From Pseudomonas sp. MN1F (GTDB lineage Bacteria > Pseudomonadota > Gammaproteobacteria > Pseudomonadales > Pseudomonadaceae): a DNA stretch of 64,000 nucleotides. Below the pieces are notes generated by a model. The model ran no database searches, had not been told where the DNA came from, and saw only the letters and a program-made list of their open reading frames with translations. The DNA is taken from positions 62,001 through 126,000 of the forward strand of contig NZ_VZII01000032.1 of assembly GCF_009391885.1 (NCBI RefSeq), read 5' to 3'. Below, piece after piece: positions 55,410 to 64,000 of this stretch; positions within the stretch are counted from its first letter, which is position 1, and every line of letters starts with the position of its first letter. Made by a program: the position numbers and the translations under genes.

Positions 55410-56879
55410 ATGGAATTCACCACTCAACACTTCATCGCATTGGCGCCGATGCTGATCACCACCATCACCACCGTGGTGGTGATGCTGGCGATCGCCTGGA
55501 AGCGCAACCACTCGCAGACCTTCCTGCTGTCCACCGTGGGCCTGAACCTGGCCCTGCTGTCGATCTTGCCGGCGCTGAAGGTTGCGCCACTGGCGGTCAC
55601 CTCGCTGATCACCATCGACAAGTTCGCCTGCCTGTACATGGCGATCATCCTGGTCGCCACGCTGGCCTGCGTCACCCTCGCCCACGCCTACCTCGGCGAA
55701 GGCTCCAAAGGCTTCCCGGGCAACCGTGAAGAGCTGTACCTGCTGCTGCTGATGTCTGCCCTCGGTGGCCTGGTGCTGGTCAGCGCCAACCACCTGGCCG
55801 GGCTGTTCATCGGCCTGGAGCTGCTGTCGGTACCGGTCTACGGCCTGGTGGCGTATGCGTTCTTCAACAAGCGCTCGCTGGAAGCCGGTATCAAGTACAT
55901 GGTGCTGTCGGCCGCAGGTTCCGCGTTCCTGCTGTTCGGCATGGCCCTGCTGTACGCCGACGCTGGCAGCCTGACCTTCGACCAGCTGGGCAAGGCCCTG
56001 GCCGCCACCAGCATGCCAAGCCTGCTGGCCCAGCTGGGCCTGGGCATGATGCTGGTCGGCCTGGCCTTCAAGCTGTCGCTGGTACCGTTCCACCTGTGGA
56101 CCCCGGACGTGTATGAAGGCGCCCCGGCGCCGGTCGCCGCGTTCCTGGCCACCGCCAGCAAGGTTGCCGTGTTTGCCGTGGTCGTGCGCCTGTTCATGCT
56201 CTCCCCTGCTGCCAGCAGCGGCGTGCTGAGCACTGTCCTGGCCGTGATCGCCGTGGCTTCGATCCTGATCGGTAACCTGCTGGCGCTGACCCAGAGCAAC
56301 CTCAAGCGCCTGCTCGGTTACTCGTCCATCGCCCACTTCGGCTACCTGGTCATCGCCCTGGTCGCCAGCAAGGGCCTGGCCATGGAAGCCATGGGCGTGT
56401 ACCTGGTCACCTACGTGATCACCAGCCTTGGCGCCTTCGGTGTCATCACCCTGATGTCCTCGCCTTACGGCGGCCGTGACGCCGACGCGCTGTACGAGTA
56501 CCGCGGCCTGTTCTGGCGCCGCCCGTACCTGACCGCAGTGCTGACCGTGATGATGCTGTCGCTGGCAGGCATCCCGCTGACCGCCGGCTTCATCGGCAAG
56601 TTCTACATCATCGCCACCGGCGTCGAGTCGCAGCTGTGGTGGCTGGTCGGTGCCCTGGTGATCGGTAGCGCCATCGGTGTGTACTACTACCTGCGCGTCA
56701 TGGTCACCCTGTACCTGGTCGAGCCGAACCTGCGTCGCCACGACGCCCCGCTGAAGTGGGAACAGCGCACCGGCGGCGTGATGCTGCTGGCCATCGCCAT
56801 TCTCGCCTTCGTCCTCGGTGTGTACCCGCAGCCACTGCTGGACATGGTTCAGCACGCCGGCCTGCAACTGCTTGGCTGA
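55410..56879 (+). CDS. nuoN: NADH-quinone oxidoreductase subunit N
   Basis: Third antiporter-like subunit, 489 aa. GLELLSVPVYGLVAYAF contains the pumping-site glutamate and PFHLWTPDVYEGAPAPVAAF the conserved broken-helix loop. It is the last gene of the operon, followed by a strong terminator. Confidence 0.97.
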   Translation: MEFTTQHFIALAPMLITTITTVVVMLAIAWKRNHSQTFLLSTVGLNLALLSILPALKVAPLAVTSLITIDKFACLYMAIILVATLACVTLAHAYLGEGSKGFPGNREELYLLLLMSALGGLVLVSANHLAGLFIGLELLSVPVYGLVAYAFFNKRSLEAGIKYMVLSAAGSAFLLFGMALLYADAGSLTFDQLGKALAATSMPSLLAQLGLGMMLVGLAFKLSLVPFHLWTPDVYEGAPAPVAAFLATASKVAVFAVVVRLFMLSPAASSGVLSTVLAVIAVASILIGNLLALTQSNLKRLLGYSSIAHFGYLVIALVASKGLAMEAMGVYLVTYVITSLGAFGVITLMSSPYGGRDADALYEYRGLFWRRPYLTAVLTVMMLSLAGIPLTAGFIGKFYIIATGVESQLWWLVGALVIGSAIGVYYYLRVMVTLYLVEPNLRRHDAPLKWEQRTGGVMLLAIAILAFVLGVYPQPLLDMVQHAGLQLLG

Positions 56880-56894
56880 TCACAGCTGAAAAAC

Positions 56895-56925
56895 AAACAC
56901 CCCGCATATGCGGGGTGTTTTTTTA
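56895..56925. terminator. Bidirectional terminator after nuoN
   Basis: Perfect palindrome AAACACCCCGC-AT-ATGCGGGGTGTTT with a T-run on the right and an A-rich left flank. It ends the nuo operon and, on the other strand, the Ogr-like gene whose stop lies at 56923. Confidence 0.93.
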
Positions 56926-57228
56926 TCTGCGTTTGGTGGCCGCCTCGATGGGCTTTCCCAGCCCAGAGCCACCAGGCGAGCCTTCATTGCGCGCCAGGAC
57001 AGCAGACTTGCGCAGTTCCTTAGTGGCCGAGGGCAAGTGCACTTCCGGGTTGGGCATGCCACTGGGCGAAAGTTCGTGGGTCATTTCAAACTCCGCCCTC
57101 ACCGACCAGCCGCAGGCCTCATTGATACATTGCAAGTAGGCTACGCGCAGAAAGATATGCCGACCTTCACTGGTCCGAATGCGCATACGGCTGTTGCAGT
57201 GGGGGCAGACAAGCTTGTAGGTACTCAC
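56923..57228 (-). CDS. Ogr/Delta-like zinc-finger protein (phage late-gene activator type)
   Basis: A 101-aa protein. Four cysteines at the N-terminus (CPHCNSR... CINEAC) and the following aromatic stretch match the Ogr/Delta zinc-binding activators of P2-like phages, which recruit RNA polymerase to late promoters. The C-terminal tail is longer than in P2 Ogr. The start is GTG 57228. No phage structural genes are nearby, so it is a domesticated or remnant gene. A repressor-like gene is divergent to it. Confidence 0.8.
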   Translation of the reverse strand: MSTYKLVCPHCNSRMRIRTSEGRHIFLRVAYLQCINEACGWSVRAEFEMTHELSPSGMPNPEVHLPSATKELRKSAVLARNEGSPGGSGLGKPIEAATKRR

Positions 57229-57429
57229 GCAATGTGCCTGCGCGTGCTGCTTGAACCATCACGCTGTAGGAAAAGCCCGCTATCGGCGCGAGCATCGACT
57301 ACGGTTTTAGAAAGGTTTTTCATCATGTTACTTCTCATGCCAAGATATCTCCTCAAATCGAATGGCAAATATTCATAACGAGTATTCTAAGCCCAGGGAA
57401 TGTTGTTAAACCAGTCATGGATATTTGTT

Positions 57430-57816
57430 ATGAGTAGCCACTTGTTTGCATCGGTGCTGGCACGCCTTAAGCTACTGACCGGCTCGGATACCGACGTTCA
57501 GCTGGCAAGGGCTCTGGCAGTCAGCCCGCAGACCCTGAGCAGCTGGAAGGTACGCGACAGCATTCCATACTCACTTTGCATAGAGCTTGCCCAGCAGCAC
57601 CGCTGCTCGCTGGATTGGCTGCTTCTGGGTGAGCGCGATGACAGCCGTGCGCTGGAAAGCCAGGACAGCTGGCAGAGCGACATGCTCGACCGGCTGCGCG
57701 AGCTTTCCCATTCAGACCGCCAGTCAGTGCTGCTGTACATCGAAGACAAACAACGTATCCGTCAACTCGAGCGGCAATTGCAGGAGCTGACAAAGCGCTC
57801 GCCTGCTGCACAGTAA
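57430..57816 (+). CDS. CI-type phage repressor-like helix-turn-helix protein
   Basis: A 128-aa DNA-binding protein resembling the N-terminal domain of phage CI repressors (VLARLKLLTGSDTDVQLARA, ALAVSPQTLSSWKVRDSIPY, CIELAQQHRCSLDWLLLGE). A predicted coiled-coil tail (IRQLERQLQELTK) replaces the peptidase domain, so no SOS autocleavage is expected. An in-frame ATG at 57400 is an alternative start. It faces the Ogr-like gene across 201 bp. Confidence 0.8.
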   Translation: MSSHLFASVLARLKLLTGSDTDVQLARALAVSPQTLSSWKVRDSIPYSLCIELAQQHRCSLDWLLLGERDDSRALESQDSWQSDMLDRLRELSHSDRQSVLLYIEDKQRIRQLERQLQELTKRSPAAQ

Positions 57817-57818
57817 GG

Positions 57819-58181
57819 TCAGCCTCGGCGGCGCCAGCGCTGGATGAGCTCGCGCAGGTCTACCGAGTCCAGCCAGACCAGCACCTTCAAGGTAATCGGG
57901 ATAACCACTACCGCAGCGGCGAACGCGGCCATGCCACGGGATAGCATTGGCGCCATCGCGTGCAACAGCGGCTCGAACAGGTAACCGACCCCCAGGGTCA
58001 GGAACACCAGCAACACCTGCTTGCGGGCAGACAGGCGCTTGCGCGAAACGATGATGAACCGGTCCCGGGCCGCGCTTACCAACAAGGCCCCCAAAAGCGC
58101 ACCGAACAACGCCCTGCCCTCGGTATCCAGCAATTCGTAGAAGGCAGCGATGGCGGCCTCCATCAGATAGGGCTCATCCAT
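57819..58181 (-). CDS. Putative phage holin-like membrane protein
   Basis: A 120-aa protein with a preceding GGAGGAA ribosome-binding site. An N-terminal helix (AAIAAFYELLDTEGRALFGALLGALLVSAARD) and two further hydrophobic segments (KQVLLVFLTLGVGYLFEPLL; MAAFAAAVVVIPITLKVLVWL) with a basic C-terminus (RWRRRG) give the shape of a three-segment phage holin. Identity to a named family is not certain. Its start overlaps the stop of the next gene upstream by 8 bp. Confidence 0.6.
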   Translation of the reverse strand: MDEPYLMEAAIAAFYELLDTEGRALFGALLGALLVSAARDRFIIVSRKRLSARKQVLLVFLTLGVGYLFEPLLHAMAPMLSRGMAAFAAAVVVIPITLKVLVWLDSVDLRELIQRWRRRG

Positions 58182-58545
58182 GTGCAGTTCCTCCGCCGGC
58201 TGCCGGCTCAGTACGCAGGTCACGCCTTACCGCAGCCGCGATGAAGTACCGATAGCAGACTGACAACGCCCTGCCGCTGGCATGCCCGGCCACCTCTTCA
58301 AGGCGCCGGTAACCACGGCAACGCAATGCGCTACGCCAGCTGGCGAATTCGCTGGCGGCATCGATGGCGGCGCAGCGCGCGGCCAAGGCAAGGCGCGCCT
58401 CACTGACCTCCTCGCCAAGCTGCAGGTGTGCACGTAACACGCTCAGTTCGATGCGTGGCCAGAAGGGATCGTGACAATCAGGAAACCGTGAAGCACTGAA
58501 CGAAGGCTCGATTGAAGATTGCGGAGTTATGTGTTCTGCACGCAT
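58174..58545 (-). CDS. Hypothetical protein
   Basis: A 123-aa soluble protein starting MRAEHITPQSS with GAGGAA upstream. It is rich in Ala, Arg and Cys and likely helical (ARLALAARCAAIDAASEFAS). No family is recognised. It lies between a LuxR-type regulator gene and the holin-like gene on the same strand, in one probable operon. Confidence 0.65.
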   Translation of the reverse strand: MRAEHITPQSSIEPSFSASRFPDCHDPFWPRIELSVLRAHLQLGEEVSEARLALAARCAAIDAASEFASWRSALRCRGYRRLEEVAGHASGRALSVCYRYFIAAAVRRDLRTEPAAGGGTAHG

Positions 58546-58556
58546 GTCGTTCCTCA

Positions 58557-58802
58557 CTACTCGGCCAGCATGCCGTAGCGGATGGCTTTGATGACGGCTG
58601 CGACGCGCGTGGGAACATCGAACTTGCGCAGCAGGTTGGAGACGTGAAAGTTCACCGTCGACTCTTTGCACTGCAGGATCTGACCGATCTCCCATGAAGT
58701 CTTGCCGTAGGCGCACCACAACAGCACTTGCTGTTCGCGCGGTGTCAGGTGAATCGGCGCATCGGTATGGCTTTCAGGTGTCCGTCGAAGGTTGGTTTCC
58801 AT
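58557..58802 (-). CDS. Short LuxR-type regulator (GerE domain only)
   Basis: An 81-aa protein that is almost only a LuxR/GerE helix-turn-helix (LTPREQQVLLWCAYGKTSWEIG, then CKESTVNFHVSNLLRKFDVP). There is no autoinducer-binding or receiver domain. Such truncated regulators can act as competitors or be controlled by abundance. GGGGA stands before the ATG. First gene of the operon with the hypothetical and holin-like genes. Confidence 0.85.
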   Translation of the reverse strand: METNLRRTPESHTDAPIHLTPREQQVLLWCAYGKTSWEIGQILQCKESTVNFHVSNLLRKFDVPTRVAAVIKAIRYGMLAE

Positions 58803-59032
58803 CACTGAGTTCCCCAAGTAGTCGCCAGAGTGGGCAGCGCGGAGTGCTGCCGCCAATGGGGCCACCTTACGGACGCCGGCCGTGCCGGCTCCAGCGATGC
58901 AACTTGTAGAGAACCGTCTTACACATCCGTCCAACACGTACTACACAGGAAAATTTCTTATCGCCGTGCTTCGATCGGCTTTTCGCGCGTCACAACGCCG
59001 TTGTCCGTCCGCCTATCGCCTGGAGTTGTACG

Positions 59033-61096
59033 ATGCGTCCCGTTTCACCCCTCTCGTCTTACCTTGGTCTGCTGGCCCTCTTCACCGTCAGCCCGCACGC
59101 CACGGCAGCGCCTGCCGTCGAACTGGGCCAGGTGCTGATCAATGACGAGGAACAAAGCGAACTGGACGACGCCCGCCAACGCCTGCAAGCAGTGCCTGGC
59201 GCCAGTAACCTGGTGGACATGCAACGTGTCGGGCAAGGCCGGGTCGCCAGCAATCAGGATGTGCTGGCCTACCAGCCCGGCGTGTTTGCGCAGTCGGCGG
59301 GTAACGATGGCATCAAGTTGTCGATCCGCGGCTCGGGCATCAACCGTGCCCCTGGCGCCCATGGCTCCGGGGTCTACACGATGTTCGACGGCCTGCCCCT
59401 TACCGGCCCGGGCGGTACGCCCTACGAGCTGTTCGAACCCCTGTGGCTGAGCCGCGCCGAAGTGCTGCGCGGGGCCAATGGTTTCGATCAGGGCTCGCTG
59501 GCCCTGGGCGGGGCCATCAACTACGTGACCCACACCGGCTACGACGCTGCGCCGCTGCAGGTGCGCTATGAAGTCGGCAGCCGTGGCTACCAGCACCGCC
59601 ACATCAGTTCCGGGCAGGTGCTGGGCAACCTCGACTACTACGTGGCCCTGACCGATTCGGAGTACGACGGCTACCAGGCGCACAGCAGCGGCAGCGCCAA
59701 GGGCATCGCTGCCAACGTCGGCTACCGTTTCAACCCGAACCTGGAAACGCGCTTCTACCTGCGTTATCGGGAAACCGAAAACGAATTGGCCGGGCGCCTG
59801 ACCAAAGACCAGATCAAGCACGACCCGCGCGCCGCCAACCCGCGCTACCTGTCACGCAACGACAGCCGTCCGCAACCCGGCAGCACCTGGGTGGGCAACA
59901 AGACCACCTTCTTCCTCGACGATGATTCGCGCCTGGAGGCCGGACTGGTCTATCACGACTACCCGATGGACCTGCGCGAGGGTGACATGCGTCTGAAGGT
60001 GGCCTACACCGATGTCAGCGGCACGCTGAACTACTTCCGTCGTGACACCCTGCTCGGCCATGAGAGCAAGACCACCCTTGGCTGGCGCACCACCAAGCAC
60101 CTGCCCAACAGCGGCGCCTCGCAGTTCTCGCGGGCCAATGACGTGGTCGGCGCGCGCATGCGTGACTTCACCTACCAGGGTTCGGACACCGTGCTGCATG
60201 CGGGCAATGATCTGGAACTGATCCCCAACCTGTGGCTGACCACGGGCCTGGCGATGATCTATACCCGCCGGGAAAGTGATGTGACTTACCCGGCCACCGG
60301 CGGCAAAGTCAGCCAGCATGATTGGGACTATGCCCCGCGTGTGGGCCTGCGTTACGACATTCGCCCGGACCTGCAGGTTTACGGCAATCTCAGCCGCTCG
60401 GTGGAGCCGCCGCACCCGTGGTCGCTGGTATGGAGTGCACCAGTACCCAATCAGCCCATGAAGATGCAGAATCAGACCGCCACCACTCTGGAACTGGGCG
60501 CCCGCGGCGACTCGGCGCTGGGGCATTGGGATCTGGCCTGGTACTACTCGCAGGTACGTCACGAGCTGCTCAACGTGGAAGTCGTGCAAGGCTTGCCGTT
60601 CAAGGAGTTCAACGCCAGCCCCACCGTGCACCAAGGCCTCGAAGCCGGCCTGGACAGCCTCCTCTGGGAGCAACCCGGCACTGGCAAGCTGAGCCTGCGC
60701 CAGGCTTATACCTTCAGCGACTTCCACTACCGTGACGACGACAAATTCGGCGACAACCGCCTGCCCGGCATCCCCATGCACTACTACCAGGCCGAACTGC
60801 GCTACGACTGGCCGAGCGGGTTCTACGCCGGGGTCAACACGCAGATGGCGTCAAAGGTGCAGGTCGACTACGCCAACAGCTACCACGCCGACGAATATGC
60901 CCTGCTTGGCGCGCGCCTGGGCTGGGACTCGCCGAAGCAGGACTGGCAGACCTGGCTGGACCTGCGCAACCTGACCAACAAGCGCTACGCAGCAACCGTG
61001 ACCCCGGGGTACAACGATGGCGGCCAGGACATTGCCCGCTCGACACCGGGCGAAGGCTTCGCCGTGTACGCCGGGGTTTCGTACAGCTTCCGCTGA
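59033..61096 (+). CDS. TonB-dependent outer-membrane receptor
   Basis: Outer-membrane transporter of 687 aa. It has a signal peptide, a plug domain (LAYQPGVFAQSAGNDGIKLS, IRGSGINRAPG) and a barrel ending in an aromatic residue and Arg (AGVSYSFR). The TonB box is not obvious. Plug details (PYELFEPLWLSRAEVLRGAN) resemble iron-chelate receptors, but the ligand cannot be assigned. No obvious Fur box was found in the 230 bp upstream. GGAG precedes the ATG. Confidence 0.9.
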   Translation: MRPVSPLSSYLGLLALFTVSPHATAAPAVELGQVLINDEEQSELDDARQRLQAVPGASNLVDMQRVGQGRVASNQDVLAYQPGVFAQSAGNDGIKLSIRGSGINRAPGAHGSGVYTMFDGLPLTGPGGTPYELFEPLWLSRAEVLRGANGFDQGSLALGGAINYVTHTGYDAAPLQVRYEVGSRGYQHRHISSGQVLGNLDYYVALTDSEYDGYQAHSSGSAKGIAANVGYRFNPNLETRFYLRYRETENELAGRLTKDQIKHDPRAANPRYLSRNDSRPQPGSTWVGNKTTFFLDDDSRLEAGLVYHDYPMDLREGDMRLKVAYTDVSGTLNYFRRDTLLGHESKTTLGWRTTKHLPNSGASQFSRANDVVGARMRDFTYQGSDTVLHAGNDLELIPNLWLTTGLAMIYTRRESDVTYPATGGKVSQHDWDYAPRVGLRYDIRPDLQVYGNLSRSVEPPHPWSLVWSAPVPNQPMKMQNQTATTLELGARGDSALGHWDLAWYYSQVRHELLNVEVVQGLPFKEFNASPTVHQGLEAGLDSLLWEQPGTGKLSLRQAYTFSDFHYRDDDKFGDNRLPGIPMHYYQAELRYDWPSGFYAGVNTQMASKVQVDYANSYHADEYALLGARLGWDSPKQDWQTWLDLRNLTNKRYAATVTPGYNDGGQDIARSTPGEGFAVYAGVSYSFR

Positions 61097-61103
61097 AAAC
61101 TAC

Positions 61104-62168
61104 TCAGGACGGTAACTGCACCTGTGGCTTGGTCGCAGCGAAAATCGCCCAGCTGGAAACGAACAACGCCGCGATCAACGGCCCGATCACGAAGCCGTTG
61201 AGCCCGAATACCGCCAGCCCGCCCAGGGTGGACACGAGAATCAGGTAATCGGGCATCCGCGTGTCCTTGCCCACCAGGATCGGTCGCAACAGGTTGTCTA
61301 CCAGGCCGATCACCAGCATGCCGAACGCCGTCAGGATCACCCCCGGCAGAATCGCCCCGGTCAGCAGGAAATAGGCCGCCACTGGTGCCCAGACAATCCC
61401 CGCCCCCACCGCCGGCAGCAGCGACAGGAACGCCATCAGCACCGCCCACACCAGCGCACTGGGAATATCCAGCACCCAGAAGATAAAACCGCCCAGCGCA
61501 CCCTGGGTGATGGCCACCAGCACATTGCCCTTGACCGTGGCCCGCACCACCCGGTTGAACTTCAATTGCAGGCGGCGCTTCTGGTGTTCCGGCAGCGGCA
61601 CGGCAAGGCGCACCCGCCGCGCCACGTCGGCCCCCTCGCGCAGGAAGAAGAACAGCAGGTACATCATGATGCCGAAGCTCACCAGGAACTCGAAGGTGCC
61701 CTGGCCAAAGTTGAACGCCTGGCTCGCCAGCACCTGGCCGCCCTGGGTGGCCCACTTGGTGATCTTGTCGCGCAGGCCGTCCAGGTTGCCCATGCCCATG
61801 CGGTCCAGGCCATGCTGGGCAAAGGCCGGAAGCATGTCCTTGCCGCGCTCGACGTAGCCGGCGATGTCCAGCTGCCCGCTCTCGATTCGCTGGTACAGCG
61901 TGGCGCCTTCCTGCACCAGCAAGGCACTGGTGATGATCACCGGCAGCACGGCGACCAGCAGGCACACCAGCACGGTGCAGCCCGCTGCCAGGTTGCGCCG
62001 GCGGCCGAAGCGGATCAGCAGGTGACGCTGCAATGGCGCGAACAGGATGCCGAGAATCACCGCCCAGAAGATCGCGCCGTAGTACGGCAGCAGGATCCAC
62101 ACGAAGGCAATGGTCACAAGTGTCAGGAGTACTGCCAGGGCTTTGTTCTGCAGGGCGTCGTGGTTCAT
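61104..62168 (-). CDS. AI-2E/PerM-family membrane protein
   Basis: Inner-membrane protein of 354 aa with about eight helices. The family pattern is visible: ILLPYYGAIFWAVILGILFAP near the start, GQGTFEFLVSFGIMMYLLFF in the middle and the C-terminal GFVIGPLIAALFVSSW. Members export autoinducer-2 or act as Na+/H+ antiporters; the substrate here is open. AAGGAG supports ATG 62168 over a longer frame to 62273. Confidence 0.88.
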   Translation of the reverse strand: MNHDALQNKALAVLLTLVTIAFVWILLPYYGAIFWAVILGILFAPLQRHLLIRFGRRRNLAAGCTVLVCLLVAVLPVIITSALLVQEGATLYQRIESGQLDIAGYVERGKDMLPAFAQHGLDRMGMGNLDGLRDKITKWATQGGQVLASQAFNFGQGTFEFLVSFGIMMYLLFFFLREGADVARRVRLAVPLPEHQKRRLQLKFNRVVRATVKGNVLVAITQGALGGFIFWVLDIPSALVWAVLMAFLSLLPAVGAGIVWAPVAAYFLLTGAILPGVILTAFGMLVIGLVDNLLRPILVGKDTRMPDYLILVSTLGGLAVFGLNGFVIGPLIAALFVSSWAIFAATKPQVQLPS

Positions 62169-62297
62169 GGCGGCTCCTTGGGTGTCATGGTTATTAGTGC
62201 ATGCCATCTGCGCAAAAGTGCCACCCTGACCTTGATTCAAATCAATACCACGGCCCCGCTCAGCCGGTAGCATCCGCGCCTTTGCCCCGGTGCGCCC

Positions 62298-63632
62298 ATG
62301 ACCCTACCCGCCAAGCCCGAACTGCTTGCCCCCGCCGGCAGCCTCAAGACCCTGCGCTATGCCTTCGCCTACGGTGCCGACGCGGTCTACGCCGGCCAGC
62401 CGCGCTACAGCCTGCGGGTGCGCAACAACGAGTTCGACCACGCCAACCTGGCGCTGGGCATCCGCGAGGCGCATGCCTTGGGCAAGCGTTTCTATGTGGT
62501 GGTCAACATCGCGCCGCACAACGCCAAGTTGAAGACCTTCCTCAAGGACCTGGCACCGGTGATCGCGATGGCACCCGATGCGCTGATCATGTCCGACCCC
62601 GGGCTGATCATGCTGGTGCGCCAGCACTTTCCACAGATGCCGGTGCACCTTTCGGTACAGGCCAATACGGTGAACTGGGCCAGCGTGCAGTTCTGGCAAC
62701 AGATGGGCTTGAGCCGGGTGATCCTGTCGCGCGAGCTGTCGCTGGAGGAGATCGAGGAAATCCGCCAGCAAGTGCCAGACATGGAGCTGGAAGTGTTCGT
62801 CCACGGCGCACTGTGCATGGCCTACTCCGGCCGTTGCCTGCTGTCCGGTTACCTGAACAAGCGCGATGCCAACCAGGGCACCTGCACCAATGCCTGCCGC
62901 TGGAAATACCAGGCCACCCCCGCCACGGAAAACGCCACCGGCGACATCGTCCGCGAAGTCGAGCCGACCCTGGGCCTTGGCGCCCCCACCGAGCAGGTGT
63001 TCCTGCTGCAAGAGAGCAACCGCCCAGGCAGCGAGATGCCAGCCTTCGAGGACGAGCATGGCACCTACATCATGAACGCCAAGGACCTGCGCGCCATCCA
63101 GCACGTCGAGCGCCTGGCTGCCATGGGGGTGCACTCGCTGAAGATTGAAGGCCGGACCAAGAGTCACTTCTACTGCGCCCGGGCCGTGCAGTCCTACCGC
63201 AAGGCCATCGACGACGCCGCAGCCGGAAGGCCGTTCGACAGGGACCTGATGGACAACCTCGAATCGCTGGCCCAGCGCGGCTACACCGAAGGCTTCCTGC
63301 GCCGCCATGTGCACGATGAATACCAGAACTACCTGCGCGGCAATTCGCTGTCCGAGCGCCAGCAGTTCGTCGGCGAGCTGACGGGGGTGCGCGTCGATGG
63401 CCTGGCCGAGGTCAAGGTGAAGAACCGCTTTGCCCTGGGTGACCACCTGGAGTTGATGACCCCACGTGGCAACTACCACTTCGACCTGCACCGCCTGTTC
63501 GACCGCCAACAGCACGCCATCGAGGTGGCGCCCGGTGACGGCCATGTGGTGTACCTGCCGATTCCCGAGCAGGTTGCGCTGGAGTACGGCCTGCTGATGC
63601 GCGACCTGGGCGACGCTGAACAGGCTGCCTGA
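62298..63632 (+). CDS. trhP: tRNA 5-hydroxyuridine modification protein TrhP (U32 family)
   Basis: A 444-aa U32-family protein (YegQ/TrhP) that, in E. coli, takes part in forming 5-hydroxyuridine at tRNA position 34. The U32 signature is present: ELEVFVHGALCMAYSGRCLL, followed by further cysteines in QGTCTNACRWKYQ that bind an iron-sulfur cluster. The N-terminal ELLAPAGSLKTLRYAFAYGA is also typical. Confidence 0.9.
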   Translation: MTLPAKPELLAPAGSLKTLRYAFAYGADAVYAGQPRYSLRVRNNEFDHANLALGIREAHALGKRFYVVVNIAPHNAKLKTFLKDLAPVIAMAPDALIMSDPGLIMLVRQHFPQMPVHLSVQANTVNWASVQFWQQMGLSRVILSRELSLEEIEEIRQQVPDMELEVFVHGALCMAYSGRCLLSGYLNKRDANQGTCTNACRWKYQATPATENATGDIVREVEPTLGLGAPTEQVFLLQESNRPGSEMPAFEDEHGTYIMNAKDLRAIQHVERLAAMGVHSLKIEGRTKSHFYCARAVQSYRKAIDDAAAGRPFDRDLMDNLESLAQRGYTEGFLRRHVHDEYQNYLRGNSLSERQQFVGELTGVRVDGLAEVKVKNRFALGDHLELMTPRGNYHFDLHRLFDRQQHAIEVAPGDGHVVYLPIPEQVALEYGLLMRDLGDAEQAA

Positions 63633-63710
63633 CAAGGCTGTAATCGGCGCCTCAGCCAACTGACAGGCGCAACCGGCGAGGATCGTGGCTCTACCGCATG
63701 AGGCCACGCC

Positions 63711-64000
63711 ATGTTGCGCAACCCTACCCGCCGCACCTTCGTCAAAGGCCTGGGCGCCGCCACCACACTGGCCGGCCTGGGCCTGTGGCGGCCACTGGCC
63801 CAGGCCAGCGATGGCCGCGAGCTGGCCGGCCAGCACTTCGAGCTGTTGATTGGCCAGACGCCGGTCAACATCACTGGCCGGCCACGCACCGCGCTGACCG
63901 TCAATGGCAGCCTGCCCGGCCCGCTGCTGCGCTGGCGCGAAGGCGACACGGTGACCCTGCGCGTGCGCAACCGCCTCGAACAGGACACCTCGATCCACTG
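63711..64000 (+). CDS. copA: Copper-resistance multicopper oxidase CopA (5' part)
   Basis: The first 96 codons of a Tat-exported multicopper oxidase that runs off the window. The twin-arginine signal is TRRTFVKGLGAATTLAGLGL, followed by the first cupredoxin-domain strands LTVNGSLPGPLLRWREGDTV and VRNRLEQDTSIHW, the latter leading into the first copper-binding histidine motif. GAGG stands before the ATG. Confidence 0.87.
   Translation, partial: MLRNPTRRTFVKGLGAATTLAGLGLWRPLAQASDGRELAGQHFELLIGQTPVNITGRPRTALTVNGSLPGPLLRWREGDTVTLRVRNRLEQDTSIH

Overview
The window is a high-GC gammaproteobacterial chromosome segment, almost certainly from the Pseudomonas putida group. The evidence is a gacA-uvrC-pgsA-tRNA-Gly block, a 13-gene nuo operon with fused nuoCD, aceA, a second EF-G gene, and REP palindromes of the P. 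putida type (core GCGGG/CCCGC). No rRNA, CRISPR array or complete insertion sequence was seen.

Layout. 1-3.9 kb: amino-acid ABC transporter genes (the permease runs off the left edge), a divergent LysR regulator and an MFS transporter. 3.9-5.3 kb: a 1.1-kb toxin-antitoxin-like pair (Fic plus a small partner) between an intact tRNA-Gly(GCC) and a partial copy of that tRNA's 3' end and terminator. This looks like the remnant of an integrated element. 5.3-8.9 kb: pgsA, uvrC, gacA and an XRE regulator with a clear palindromic operator. 9.4-23.6 kb: an eleven-gene alginate-type exopolysaccharide operon. 23.7-28.2 kb: small accessory and core genes. 28.3-32.2 kb: amino-acid permease, LysR and a GABA-type aminotransferase. 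32.2-41.5 kb: fusA2, a SulP transporter, a lone AAA ATPase, a short secretin-like protein, aceA and a YhhN protein. 41.9-56.9 kb: complete nuoA-N. 56.9-58.8 kb: phage-derived and regulatory small genes. 59-64 kb: TonB-dependent receptor, AI-2E-family permease, trhP and the start of a CopA multicopper oxidase.

The most interesting region is the alginate-type operon. It carries recognisable algD, alg8, alg44, algK, algE, algI, algJ, algF, algX, algL and an algG-like gene, but not in the canonical order (D-8-44-K-E-G-X-L-I-J-F-A). The I-J-F block comes before X-L, the algG-like gene is last, and algA is absent. Active-site residues of AlgD, Alg8, AlgJ, AlgX and AlgL and the c-di-GMP motifs of Alg44 are present. 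The AlgG-like protein has lost the DPHD epimerase motif (it reads DVQN) and, by eye, the catalytic arginine. The simplest reading is a complete machine for an O-acetylated polymannuronate with a structural, catalytically dead AlgG. It would depend on GDP-mannose made elsewhere in the cell. Its proximity to gacA and to an XRE regulator, and the AT-rich leader before algD, suggest its own regulation.
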